Assembly (NCBI GenBank): GCA_938003565.1
Contig: CALKYB010000055.1
Span: forward strand, 1-5,222
DNA: 5,222 nucleotides
Direction: 5' to 3'
Source of the DNA: an uncultured bacterium
GTDB lineage: Bacteria; Bdellovibrionota_C; UBA2361; SZUA-149; CALKYB01
Shown piece after piece: positions 1 through 5,222 of this stretch (position 1 is its first letter; every line of letters starts with the position of its first letter). The position numbers and the translations under genes are program-made. The notes beneath the pieces were generated by a model. That model made no database searches. It was not told the DNA's origin and saw only the letters and a list, made by a program, of their open reading frames with translations.

Positions 1-2
1 AG

Positions 3-65
3 AGTTTTTCTCTGGACAGGCACCTCAATCATGTAGACTATATCTTTGATAGAGTCTTCTCCTAG
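3..65 (+). CDS. purB: C-terminal end of a probable adenylosuccinate lyase (partial)
   Basis: Only the last 20 codons are in the window; the gene enters from the left edge and stops at TAG 63-65. The tail ends HVDYIFDRVFS. A tail of the form F-x-L-x-x-[YH]-L-x-[HN]-V-D-x-I-F-x-R-V is what I recall at the C-terminus of many bacterial PurB proteins. PurB cleaves SAICAR to AICAR and adenylosuccinate to AMP. The next gene, 12 nt downstream, is purS, and purB lies close to purS in several purine operons, which supports the call. The other two frames close at 34-36 and 47-49 without a recognisable tail. So little sequence remains that the identity is tentative. PurC, another common purS neighbour, is the main alternative, but its C-terminus looks different. 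Confidence 0.6.
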   Translation, partial: SFSLDRHLNHVDYIFDRVFS

Positions 66-68
66 GGG
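64..68 (+). promoter_or_regulatory. Shine-Dalgarno of purS, overlapping the upstream stop codon
   Basis: AGGGG lies 9 nt before the ATG at 78 and shares bases with the TAG stop (63-65) of the preceding gene. This suggests translational coupling within one purine transcript. It also decides the start: a second ATG at 73-75 is followed at once by an in-frame TGA (79-81), so 78 is the usable start. Confidence 0.6.
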
Positions 69-77
69 CCCAATGGT

Positions 78-320
78 ATGAGAGCGTTAGTGGCAGTACG
101 ATTAAAAGACGACATAAGTGACGCCGCTGGGCGGACCTTGCAGAACAAACTCATAGATCTTGGCTACACTGAAGTTAGTGAAGCTAGAATTGGAAAGTTA
201 CTGGAGTTTGAGATTAACAGCACTGATCCAGAATCTATCAAGAAAAGAATTGAAGAGATGGGAAGAAAGTTACTTGCCAATAGCGAGACCGAAGAACTTC
301 ATTTAATAAGCATTTCCTAG
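78..320 (+). CDS. purS: Phosphoribosylformylglycinamidine synthase subunit PurS
   Basis: PurS is the small structural subunit of the three-part FGAM synthase (PurS-PurQ-PurL), a cytoplasmic enzyme that converts FGAR, glutamine and ATP to FGAM in de novo purine synthesis. PurS dimers bridge the glutaminase PurQ and the synthetase PurL. The 80 residues match the family's usual length of about 80. Visible family features are the N-terminal beta strand with a Lys-rich turn (VAVRLKDDI, 6-14), the helix with GRTLQNKLIDLGY (18-30), the strand EARIGKLLEFEI (35-46), and the signature MGRKLLAN (61-68) followed by a closing strand. The start has an AGGGG site 9 nt upstream. It follows a probable purB by 12 nt, probably in one operon. 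The oddity is downstream: the next gene is an SGNH hydrolase, not purQ or purL, so those must lie elsewhere. Confidence 0.95.
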   Translation: MRALVAVRLKDDISDAAGRTLQNKLIDLGYTEVSEARIGKLLEFEINSTDPESIKKRIEEMGRKLLANSETEELHLISIS

Positions 321-377
321 CAATTCAATATAGTTTGTTATAGAATTAGTTAGTTTAGTTAAAAAGATAAAAGTCCG
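321..377 (+). other. AT-rich gap between purS and the SGNH hydrolase gene
   Basis: The 57 bases are very AT-rich. They hold two TATAG words (329-333 and 339-343) that resemble -10 boxes, and a run of TTAG/TTTAG repeats (347-360). I find no well-spaced -35 partner and no hairpin-plus-U-tract terminator. The stretch could carry a promoter for the next gene or simply be an operon spacer; the sequence does not decide between them. No strong Shine-Dalgarno precedes the ATG at 378. Confidence 0.3.
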
Positions 378-1397
378 ATGCGCGAAAAACTAATCTTGCT
401 GTTGTTTGGCAGTCTAGTAGGGATAGGTTCAGGGGTGGCAGTGAGTCAACTTTTTGACTTTGGCTCTAGCCTTCCTGAAGGAAGTAGCTTCAACTCTCTC
501 TCAGATCTCAGGGCTGCGATCTCTCAAAGGGATTCGCGCGACAATAAGGACGGCAAATCTGTCAGCCTCCGCACCCTAATTCAACCAAACGAATCAGACC
601 TAATTATTTACGAATTACGTCCGCATCTCGAAGTTAAGTTCCAAAAGGAAAATGTCAAAATCAACAGTCATGGAATGCGTGGACCTGAAGTTCAAATGGA
701 GAAGCAAGAGGGGACATATCGTATCGCACTTCTTGGAGACTCATTTGCTTTTGGCTGGGGTGTTCCCGAGGAAGATTGTTTCGCTCGGGTATTGGAGCGA
801 AAGCTTCAAGCAGAACTTCCAAAAGACGGTCCAATCAAAAAAGTCGAAGTTTTAAACTTTGGCGTCCCGGGATATTCCACTTTTCAGCAAGTCGCGAAGT
901 TTGAAACCCATGGTATTAAATTCGACCCGGATGCAATTCTAATTTATTTCATTCAAAACGATTTTGGCCTCCCTTTTTTCATCAATCGTTTTGACGGCTC
1001 AGACAAACTAGCCACGGCAGGGGATTTCGAGAAGTTTAGACGAAGCAAGGATGCTGATATTAGTACCCCTGCAAAAAAATGGGTTAATTCAATCGACGCA
1101 AATTATTCGCTAAAAAGATTAACTAAATTTGCGAAGGAAAGGGGAATTAGCACCCACATCACAATTAATCCTAGGCCGGGGTGGGAAAAAGACCGTGAAA
1201 AACTTTGGGCTCTGAAGAATACACCCGATCTAAATCACATTGAGCTTCGTCAACCCTACCTTGAGTATCTTGACGCCAACCCTCAAATTGATCGGCATAA
1301 GGACCTCAGCCTTGCTCATGACCCACATCCAAGCTCACTTAAACACTTCATTTTAGGGGAACTTCTCAGTCACAGCTTGAAAGAGCTAGTTTCCTAA
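378..1397 (+). CDS. Membrane-anchored or secreted SGNH/GDSL hydrolase
   Basis: This is a 339-residue protein with an N-terminal hydrophobic segment (about 5-23, LILLLFGSLVGIGSGVAV) acting as signal peptide or anchor, so the enzyme should act outside the cytoplasm. After a polar linker comes a module with INSHGMRGPE (95-104) that commonly precedes the catalytic domain in this group of SGNH proteins. The SGNH blocks are visible: block I GDSFAFGWG (120-128, nucleophile Ser122), block II LNFGVPGYST (159-168, oxyanion Gly), block III FIQNDF (191-196, Asn194), and block V HDPHPSS (314-320, Asp315 and His317). All catalytic residues are present, so it is probably active as an esterase or as an acyl transferase on an envelope substrate; the substrate cannot be read from sequence. 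It follows purS by 57 nt on the same strand but is functionally unrelated to it. The start is the first ATG; its ribosome site is weak. No terminator is visible after the stop. Confidence 0.88.
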   Translation: MREKLILLLFGSLVGIGSGVAVSQLFDFGSSLPEGSSFNSLSDLRAAISQRDSRDNKDGKSVSLRTLIQPNESDLIIYELRPHLEVKFQKENVKINSHGMRGPEVQMEKQEGTYRIALLGDSFAFGWGVPEEDCFARVLERKLQAELPKDGPIKKVEVLNFGVPGYSTFQQVAKFETHGIKFDPDAILIYFIQNDFGLPFFINRFDGSDKLATAGDFEKFRRSKDADISTPAKKWVNSIDANYSLKRLTKFAKERGISTHITINPRPGWEKDREKLWALKNTPDLNHIELRQPYLEYLDANPQIDRHKDLSLAHDPHPSSLKHFILGELLSHSLKELVS

Positions 1398-1477
1398 ATC
1401 TTTGCTCTACTACAATTTTCCCCTTGGCAGCCTAGCGTGGCTTTTGCTAACTGTTGTTGTGTTCGAGAAAAAAGAAT

Positions 1478-1488
1478 GTCGCAACAAT
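1478..1488 (+). repeat. Left copy of an 11-bp inverted repeat around the orphan gene
   Basis: GTCGCAACAAT here is the exact reverse complement of ATTGTTGCGAC at 1953-1963. The left copy ends 3 nt before the Shine-Dalgarno of the orphan gene, and the right copy starts 5 nt after its stop. The left copy can also pair locally with UUGUUGUG at 1454-1461 (8 bp including one G-U, 18-nt loop). An 11-bp inverted repeat somewhere in 5 kb is expected by chance, so only the placement is notable. Confidence 0.45.
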
Positions 1489-1491
1489 ACC

Positions 1492-1496
1492 AAAGG
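1492..1496 (+). promoter_or_regulatory. Shine-Dalgarno that sets the start of the orphan gene
   Basis: AAAGG sits 7 nt before the ATG at 1504. It favours this start over an upstream in-frame TTG at 1402, which has no ribosome site in front of it. Confidence 0.55.
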
Positions 1497-1503
1497 TTAT
1501 CAG

Positions 1504-1947
1504 ATGAAACATGTCGCGAAAGCCGTAGAGATTGTGCCAACTCAGAGCCAAGAATTAGCTACCTCTACTCCAACACGAGAAGTCGTATTGTATGTAACGC
1601 CCCGCACTCTAGGGATTCAATTCGATACTCTAAAAGTATCCTTACCTTGCTACATGGACATGCCAAAGCAAAGCGAGGATATGAGTGAATATTTAGAAGT
1701 AGTAAAAAAGAGGGACCTCGCATTTGGGACAATTTGGAGATGGGCGGCTAACGCTGTCTCCAAATCTATTAGGCTTAGCGTGAACGAAGAGCGCGATTTC
1801 ATTAAGCAAGCTAAAGCTGCTTGGAAACAGGAATTCAACCCGTTTTCTCAATTTAGTATCTGGGCAAAGGATTCCATACCAGATCAAAGTGGAGAGACGG
1901 TTGCGCCAAAAGTTCTCATAACTGTTTTGGCCAGTGAAGCAGGTTAA
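1504..1947 (+). CDS. Hypothetical protein, 147 residues, family not recognised
   Basis: I do not recognise this protein. With the ATG at 1504 it has 147 residues, no signal peptide and no membrane helix, which suggests a soluble cytoplasmic protein. Residues 26-49 (VVLYVTPRTLGIQF and onward) look like two beta strands; 59-72 and 92-111 look helical and charged; the C-terminus (135-143, PKVLITVLA) looks like a further strand. There are four tryptophans (78, 80, 107, 120) and a single cysteine (49). The frame is open upstream to a TTG at 1402, adding a hydrophobic stretch (LGSLAWLLLTVVVF) that would be a membrane anchor, but that start lacks a ribosome site. It lies 106 nt after the SGNH gene, faces the oppositely directed YcxB-SGNH gene with a 19-nt gap, and is bracketed by an 11-bp inverted repeat. 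The steady codon pattern and the AAAGG site support a real gene; the function is unknown. Confidence 0.6.
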   Translation: MKHVAKAVEIVPTQSQELATSTPTREVVLYVTPRTLGIQFDTLKVSLPCYMDMPKQSEDMSEYLEVVKKRDLAFGTIWRWAANAVSKSIRLSVNEERDFIKQAKAAWKQEFNPFSQFSIWAKDSIPDQSGETVAPKVLITVLASEAG

Positions 1948-1952
1948 CTAAA

Positions 1953-1963
1953 ATTGTTGCGAC
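1953..1963 (+). repeat. Right copy of the 11-bp inverted repeat
   Basis: ATTGTTGCGAC lies in the 19-nt gap between the two convergent genes, 5 nt after the TAA of the orphan gene and 3 nt before the end of the minus-strand gene. It is a perfect reverse complement of 1478-1488. No matching target-site duplication flanks the pair, and the gap has no U-tract hairpin that would mark an intrinsic terminator. Confidence 0.45.
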
Positions 1964-1966
1964 TTT

Positions 1967-3346
1967 CTATTTTCTTAGAATCTCTAGAAAAAACCTTTTT
2001 CTCTCGAGCTTAACTCCCTCTGGTTTCCAGGTGGATTTCTGAGCCAACTCTCGATTAAATTCATTTGCAATAGTTAGAGCAGATAAATAACTTCCATCTC
2101 GAGAAGGGTGTCGATCGTCTGTATAGAGATTCTGAAACACCTTTTCTGACCCTCTACTTTTCACCTCTGCAAAGGAGTCACCAACCGGAAGAATCCTAAG
2201 CTCAAAACCATTACCTTTCAATTGGCGCTGCGCCCCCCGGAAACCATCACTCAATCTACCGTTCATTATTTCAAACGTAGGAAAGAGGGTCTGAAACATT
2301 CGCTTGCTGCCGTCAACATGACCCCAAGTTTGGTAGAGGTAAATTTTCACACCTGGATTTGAGGCAGTAAATTTTCTAGATATTTGCTCTAGGTTCGCTA
2401 CATAGGTCTGATATTCTGTTCGTGAGGTAGTCATCAAACCAGGAACCATACTCTGCTCCTGCAAGACGACAATATCCCAATCCTGATTAACAATCCCACT
2501 ATTGAGGGTAGGGACATGATCTTTTAGCCAAGCACCACCCCTAGCTAAACTTTGGCATTCATAGGTTTGATTAGATTCCAAACTGGGATCATTCAATATA
2601 GAGCAAACTTGACTGGGAATTCTAAAACTACTGGTTAGACTATTACCGATAAAGAGTATTTTGGTTCTAGCACCCTCAACTTGCAAGAATGAAGAAGCTT
2701 TCTCTACCAATGAAACATCACCAGCCTTAGGACTACTAACAGAACCCAAAGCATAGTGAGCGACGATGCAAATTGCAGCGAGAGGAAAAAAGCAAGAAAA
2801 TAGAAATCTCGACGAGCTACCAATGGGCTTAGTTCCGCCAATTCTGGATTTTATTGCCTCAAGCTCTATTGGAAGAAACTGGCTCTTTGGAAGATATAGA
2901 TACCGCTCATTAACCAAGAAAAATAAGCCTTTTCCAGTTTCAGAACAGCCTTTTAGTTCACTCCAGGAAAAGCTCTTACTAGACTCCTCACTAGCTGAGG
3001 ATCCATTAACCTCTAGGGCCTCTTCACTGGCTGAAATCGTAACAAGCTCTCCCGGCTCAATAAGAAGATTCTTAGTAGCCCAGCTACCAACGTTTTTCTT
3101 GCACTGCCAGGCAATCGAAACCAAACCCAAAACACAGAAGACTGTAAATATTAAAAGCAGAGGAGAAAAACCACCAAGATCGAGAGTTGAAAGAAGCCAA
3201 CTCAGAGATAGAAACAAAATCCCACCAAGCACCAACTCAAAAAAATACAGCGCCATTGGGGAACGTCGCCCCTGAGCTATCTCGGAATACGCTTCAGATC
3301 GATAAGACCCATTATTGCAAATTTTTCGCTCGATATCCTGAGTCAT
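1967..3346 (-). CDS. YcxB-like domain / SGNH hydrolase (DUF4886-like) transmembrane fusion
   Basis: This 459-residue protein has three TM helices (about 32-53, 60-80 and 181-200). Arg27-Arg28 before TM1, Lys83-Lys84 after TM2 and Arg180 before TM3 predict, by the positive-inside rule, a cytoplasmic domain at 85-180 and an extracytoplasmic C-terminus. The cytoplasmic part resembles YcxB-like domains: FSWSELKGCSETGKGLFFL (126-144) and YLPKSQF (151-157). The C-terminal part is an SGNH hydrolase: LFIGNSLTSS (231-240, Ser236), LARGGAWL (267-274), WDIVVLQEQS (290-299), and DDRHPSRDGSYL (410-421, Asp410 and His413). In place of the block III Asn it has Gln-Glu-Gln, as I recall for DUF4886-type enzymes. 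The gene is convergent with the orphan gene and divergent from the TMTC-like gene. An internal ATG at codon 31 is preceded by AGGGG at 12 nt; the upstream ATG has only a weak CAGG, so the start is uncertain, but the longer form keeps the positive leader. It is probably a membrane-anchored esterase or acyl-transfer enzyme with an intracellular domain of unknown role. Confidence 0.82.
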   Translation of the reverse strand: MTQDIERKICNNGSYRSEAYSEIAQGRRSPMALYFFELVLGGILFLSLSWLLSTLDLGGFSPLLLIFTVFCVLGLVSIAWQCKKNVGSWATKNLLIEPGELVTISASEEALEVNGSSASEESSKSFSWSELKGCSETGKGLFFLVNERYLYLPKSQFLPIELEAIKSRIGGTKPIGSSSRFLFSCFFPLAAICIVAHYALGSVSSPKAGDVSLVEKASSFLQVEGARTKILFIGNSLTSSFRIPSQVCSILNDPSLESNQTYECQSLARGGAWLKDHVPTLNSGIVNQDWDIVVLQEQSMVPGLMTTSRTEYQTYVANLEQISRKFTASNPGVKIYLYQTWGHVDGSKRMFQTLFPTFEIMNGRLSDGFRGAQRQLKGNGFELRILPVGDSFAEVKSRGSEKVFQNLYTDDRHPSRDGSYLSALTIANEFNRELAQKSTWKPEGVKLERKRFFLEILRK

Positions 3347-3548
3347 TTGCTGAACCTGAAAAGAGGTTTAACTTCCAAAAAAATATGATGACTATTGCGA
3401 GACTGGAGATGCATCTTTAAACTAGGCCATTCTCGAAAAACCAACTTAAACTCCTAACTGCAGTCACAACCCAACAAAGATTCATGACTGAAAAACAACA
3501 GGAACATGAGCTCTAGTTAGAAAAATGGACCTTTTTAGGACTTTTCTC

Positions 3549-3580
3549 AATTGACTGATAAGTAAAGTTATCGGTCAATT
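3549..3580 (+). repeat. Strong inverted repeat: 13-bp stem, 6-nt loop
   Basis: Arms 3549-3561 (AATTGACTGATAA) and 3568-3580 (TTATCGGTCAATT) pair over 13 positions with a single T/G (3556/3573), leaving the loop GTAAAG. On the plus-strand RNA the odd pair is a G-U wobble; on the minus strand it would be an A-C mismatch, hinting that any RNA role is in the plus-strand transcript. Neither side has a U-tract, so it is not a standard intrinsic terminator. It could be an operator for a dimeric regulator of the two divergent genes or a 5' leader stem for the TMTC-like gene. Confidence 0.65.
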
Positions 3581-3594
3581 AAGCAGCTAAAACA

Positions 3595-3607
3595 ATTAGG
3601 GCCTAAT
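3595..3607. repeat. 13-bp palindrome ATTAGG-G-CCTAAT, operator-like
   Basis: Two perfect 6-bp arms flank one central base, about 55-67 nt before the ATG of the TMTC-like gene and 15 nt after the larger inverted repeat. The size and place suit a transcription factor site. About one such palindrome per 13 intergenic regions of this size is expected by chance, so the call is weak. Confidence 0.35.
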
Positions 3608-3661
3608 ACAACGTTTTTGTTCGCAACACCCAAGGCTTCCATGCTTAACTAAAACACAGCT

Positions 3662-5209
3662 ATGAAAAGCGATGCCAATTTTCTGAAATTTCTCAATTAC
3701 CTTCTCATACCAGCATTGGCTCTGGTCATATACGGACCTTTTCTTAACAACGCACCTAGCTTTGACGACCTTATTTGGTTTGGCGATGAATCCAGGATTG
3801 CTTCTAAGACATTCTTTGAGGCTATTTTCTCCAGCTCCTGGCCCGGAAACCTCTATCGACCAACTAACGTAGCCAGCTTCAAGCTGAACGAACTTTTTTT
3901 TTCTGAAAACTTCACATTGTGGAGATTAACAAACCTAGCGCTTCACATTGCCAATGGAATTCTAGTTTTTCGCTACTTTAAGAGGCTTATCGGTCCAAAC
4001 ATATCTATCTTTGGCGCTCTACTTTTCATTTCACACCCAATGGGCACTGAAGTCGTAATGTCCATAGCCAACAGAACAGAACTTTTATCTCTATTTTTCA
4101 TCCTAGTTGCTCTAAATTTTCAAAAATCTTTTTTGGTGGTTTTTATAGCGACTCTGCTAGGTTTTCTAGCTAAAGAAAGTAGCTATTTCTTTTTAGCCCT
4201 AGTCTGTTTATTTGCCACTAAAGATCGCACTTATTGGAAGGCTCTGGTAGCCACCAGTCTTGCCGCTCTAATAAGCATTAGCTTGAGGATATACATTCTT
4301 GGAGGCCTAACCCCTCCTGGCTTCATTACAAAAGCTATAGACAACATACTCATCTTAAAAAGTTTCTACGAAAAAGCTATTGCGAGTACTTTTATCGTGT
4401 TTAGTTATTTTAAAAACTTCTTTTTTCCAATCAACCTCTCGCCAGACTACTCTTACGCGCAATTTATCCCTCCCCTAACCCTAGGAGATCCCGCCTTCAT
4501 CCTTAGCGCTCTAACACTACTTACAACGGCCTTTCTCTGCTGGAAGTCGAATCGACTATCAAAAAAAATAAACCCAACAACCCTATTCTTGTGGAGCATA
4601 CTGTCTCTCGTAGCCGCATCAAACCTCTTCATCACCATTGGAACAATCTTCGCCGATCGGCTTTTTTATTCCGGAATGGTTCCTACGGCAATACTGCTTA
4701 GCTTAACCCTATCAAAAGCCCCTAGACTAGCTAGCTCTAGCCTGGGAGTGATAATTCTAATTGCAACTACCTCTCAAAGCTTCAACTACTCAAAACACTG
4801 GGACGGCAATGAGTCTCTCTTTGCTTATACCGTGAAAGTCTCTCCCAAAAGTTTTCGAGCCAATACTTCTTACGCAAGCGCACTAAGTGACAAAGGAGAG
4901 TTCACAACCTCCCTTCACTACGCAGATAAAGCTTTGGCAATCTTTCCCAATAGTCAAGAAATCTTACTACTCGTGGCCCACAATTATGAAAAACTTGGCA
5001 ACAAACTCGCCTATCGACGCAGTTTAGAAGAGCTTCTTCGTCACCACCCAAAACACGGGCCCGGACTTTTAGAGTTAGCAAATTTTTTACTAAAAGAGGG
5101 CGAAATTGAGCAAGCCAAGACATTACTGCAAGATGCAAGCCAGAGAGAGTCGGTAAAAGCTGAGTCTCTTAGGCTCCTTAGAAAGCTCTCCCTCTCACCT
5201 CCAAGCTAG
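3662..5209 (+). CDS. TMTC-like (DUF1736) polytopic glycosyltransferase with C-terminal TPR repeats
   Basis: This 515-residue protein has roughly ten hydrophobic segments within 10-370, then a soluble tail. It resembles TMTC proteins, the eukaryotic O-mannosyltransferases that use a polyprenyl-phosphate sugar. Shared features, in order: PSFDD (32-36) in the first extracytoplasmic loop, the acidic site typical of GT-C enzymes; YRPTNVASFKLN (65-76); LTNLALHIANG (89-99); HPMGTEVV (125-132); ANRTELL (136-142); LAKESSYF (169-176); the DUF1736-like NLSPDYS (258-264); and ADRLFY (331-336). The tail begins HWDGNESLF (379-387) and carries about three TPR-like units (397-430, 431-464, 465-497), shorter than the long TPR arrays of eukaryotic TMTCs. 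It is expected in the cytoplasmic membrane with catalysis and TPRs on the outer face. The start is the first ATG after an in-frame stop (3650-3652); it has no clear Shine-Dalgarno. Donor sugar and acceptor cannot be read from sequence. Other GT-C enzymes or O-antigen-ligase-like proteins with TPRs are the alternatives. Confidence 0.8.
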   Translation: MKSDANFLKFLNYLLIPALALVIYGPFLNNAPSFDDLIWFGDESRIASKTFFEAIFSSSWPGNLYRPTNVASFKLNELFFSENFTLWRLTNLALHIANGILVFRYFKRLIGPNISIFGALLFISHPMGTEVVMSIANRTELLSLFFILVALNFQKSFLVVFIATLLGFLAKESSYFFLALVCLFATKDRTYWKALVATSLAALISISLRIYILGGLTPPGFITKAIDNILILKSFYEKAIASTFIVFSYFKNFFFPINLSPDYSYAQFIPPLTLGDPAFILSALTLLTTAFLCWKSNRLSKKINPTTLFLWSILSLVAASNLFITIGTIFADRLFYSGMVPTAILLSLTLSKAPRLASSSLGVIILIATTSQSFNYSKHWDGNESLFAYTVKVSPKSFRANTSYASALSDKGEFTTSLHYADKALAIFPNSQEILLLVAHNYEKLGNKLAYRRSLEELLRHHPKHGPGLLELANFLLKEGEIEQAKTLLQDASQRESVKAESLRLLRKLSLSPPS

Positions 5210-5222
5210 TCTTTGATCAGTG

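Larger units (their letters stand above)
3347..3661. other. Divergent intergenic region with palindromes
   Basis: These 315 bases separate two divergent genes and should hold promoters for both. I see no convincing open frame: the longest in-frame fragments are tails of antisense frames from the neighbouring gene. Two inverted repeats stand out (3549-3580 and 3595-3607), plus a short direct repeat GGAC(C)TTTT at 3527-3535 and 3538-3545. TTGACT at 3551-3556 resembles a -35 box, but the position 17 nt on (GTCAAT) is a poor -10. The ATG at 3662 has no clear Shine-Dalgarno. No tRNA or riboswitch-like fold was recognised. Confidence 0.5.

Noticed and set aside
321..377. A defined sigma-70 promoter for the SGNH gene
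   Set aside because: TATAG-like words exist in this AT-rich spacer, but none has a credible -35 at 16-18 nt, so no promoter coordinates can be supported.
652..855. A 67-codon plus-strand frame inside the SGNH hydrolase gene
   Set aside because: It overlaps the catalytic Ser block of a convincing gene in another frame and has no family features of its own.
1437..1688. An 83-codon GTG-start frame and two minus-strand frames overlapping the orphan gene
   Set aside because: The composition (Cys-, Arg- and Ser-rich) looks non-coding, and the frame at 1504-1947 has the better ribosome site and longer steady coding pattern. The orphan gene itself is not certain, so this is a relative judgement.
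1478..1963. A complete small insertion sequence
   Set aside because: The protein inside has no transposase motif, and no target-site duplication flanks the 11-bp repeats (GAAT on the left, TTTC on the right).
1985..2001. Hairpin AGAAAAA-ACC-TTTTTCT as terminator for the convergent genes
   Set aside because: The stem has seven pairs, six of them A-T, with a 3-nt loop. It lies inside the minus-strand coding end and is not followed by a proper U-tract for the plus-strand transcript, so it is too weak to call.
2766..3275. A 169-residue open frame on the plus strand, opposite the YcxB-SGNH gene
   Set aside because: It lies wholly antisense to a gene with clear domains, and its product is polar and low in structure with no recognisable motif. 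It is best explained as a mirror of the real gene's codon pattern.
3549..3580. Intrinsic terminator
   Set aside because: The stem is AT-rich and neither strand has a U-tract after it. It also sits between divergent genes where no transcript needs to end.
4902..5138. A 78-codon minus-strand frame opposite the TPR region
   Set aside because: It is antisense to a TPR tail with clear helix repeats and has no recognisable features.

Overview
The window reads as a stretch of moderately AT-rich bacterial chromosome, probably from a Gram-negative with a periplasm. The evidence for that is two predicted membrane-anchored or exported SGNH hydrolases and a TMTC/DUF1736-type membrane protein. No feature fixes the phylum, so any lineage guess (for example a Bdellovibrionota- or delta-proteobacteria-like organism) is inference only.

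Layout. Bases 3-65 are the last codons of a gene whose C-terminus looks like adenylosuccinate lyase (purB). It is followed after 12 nt by a complete purS (78-320), the small subunit of the PurS/PurQ/PurL FGAM synthase of purine synthesis. The usual purQ/purL do not follow. A 57-nt AT-rich gap leads instead to a membrane-anchored or secreted SGNH/GDSL hydrolase (378-1397). Next is an unrecognised 147-residue protein (1504-1947) with its own Shine-Dalgarno; an 11-bp inverted repeat brackets the gene almost exactly. Converging on it from the minus strand is a 459-residue protein (3346-1967) with an unusual architecture: two TM helices, a YcxB-like cytoplasmic domain, a third TM helix, then an extracytoplasmic SGNH hydrolase of the DUF4886-like type. 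A 315-bp divergent intergenic region (3347-3661) holds a strong 13-bp-stem inverted repeat and a second 13-bp palindrome. It separates that gene from a 515-residue polytopic protein (3662-5209) that resembles eukaryotic TMTC O-mannosyltransferases, with a DUF1736-like core and C-terminal TPR repeats.

How the genes may work together. The purB-purS pair is housekeeping. The remaining genes look like envelope functions: two different ester-hydrolase/acyl-transfer folds and one putative lipid-linked-sugar glycosyltransferase. A role in modifying surface glycans or secreted proteins is plausible but is inference from neighbourhood only. The genes are not one operon, because strands alternate. No rRNA, tRNA, CRISPR, insertion sequence or convincing intrinsic terminator was seen.
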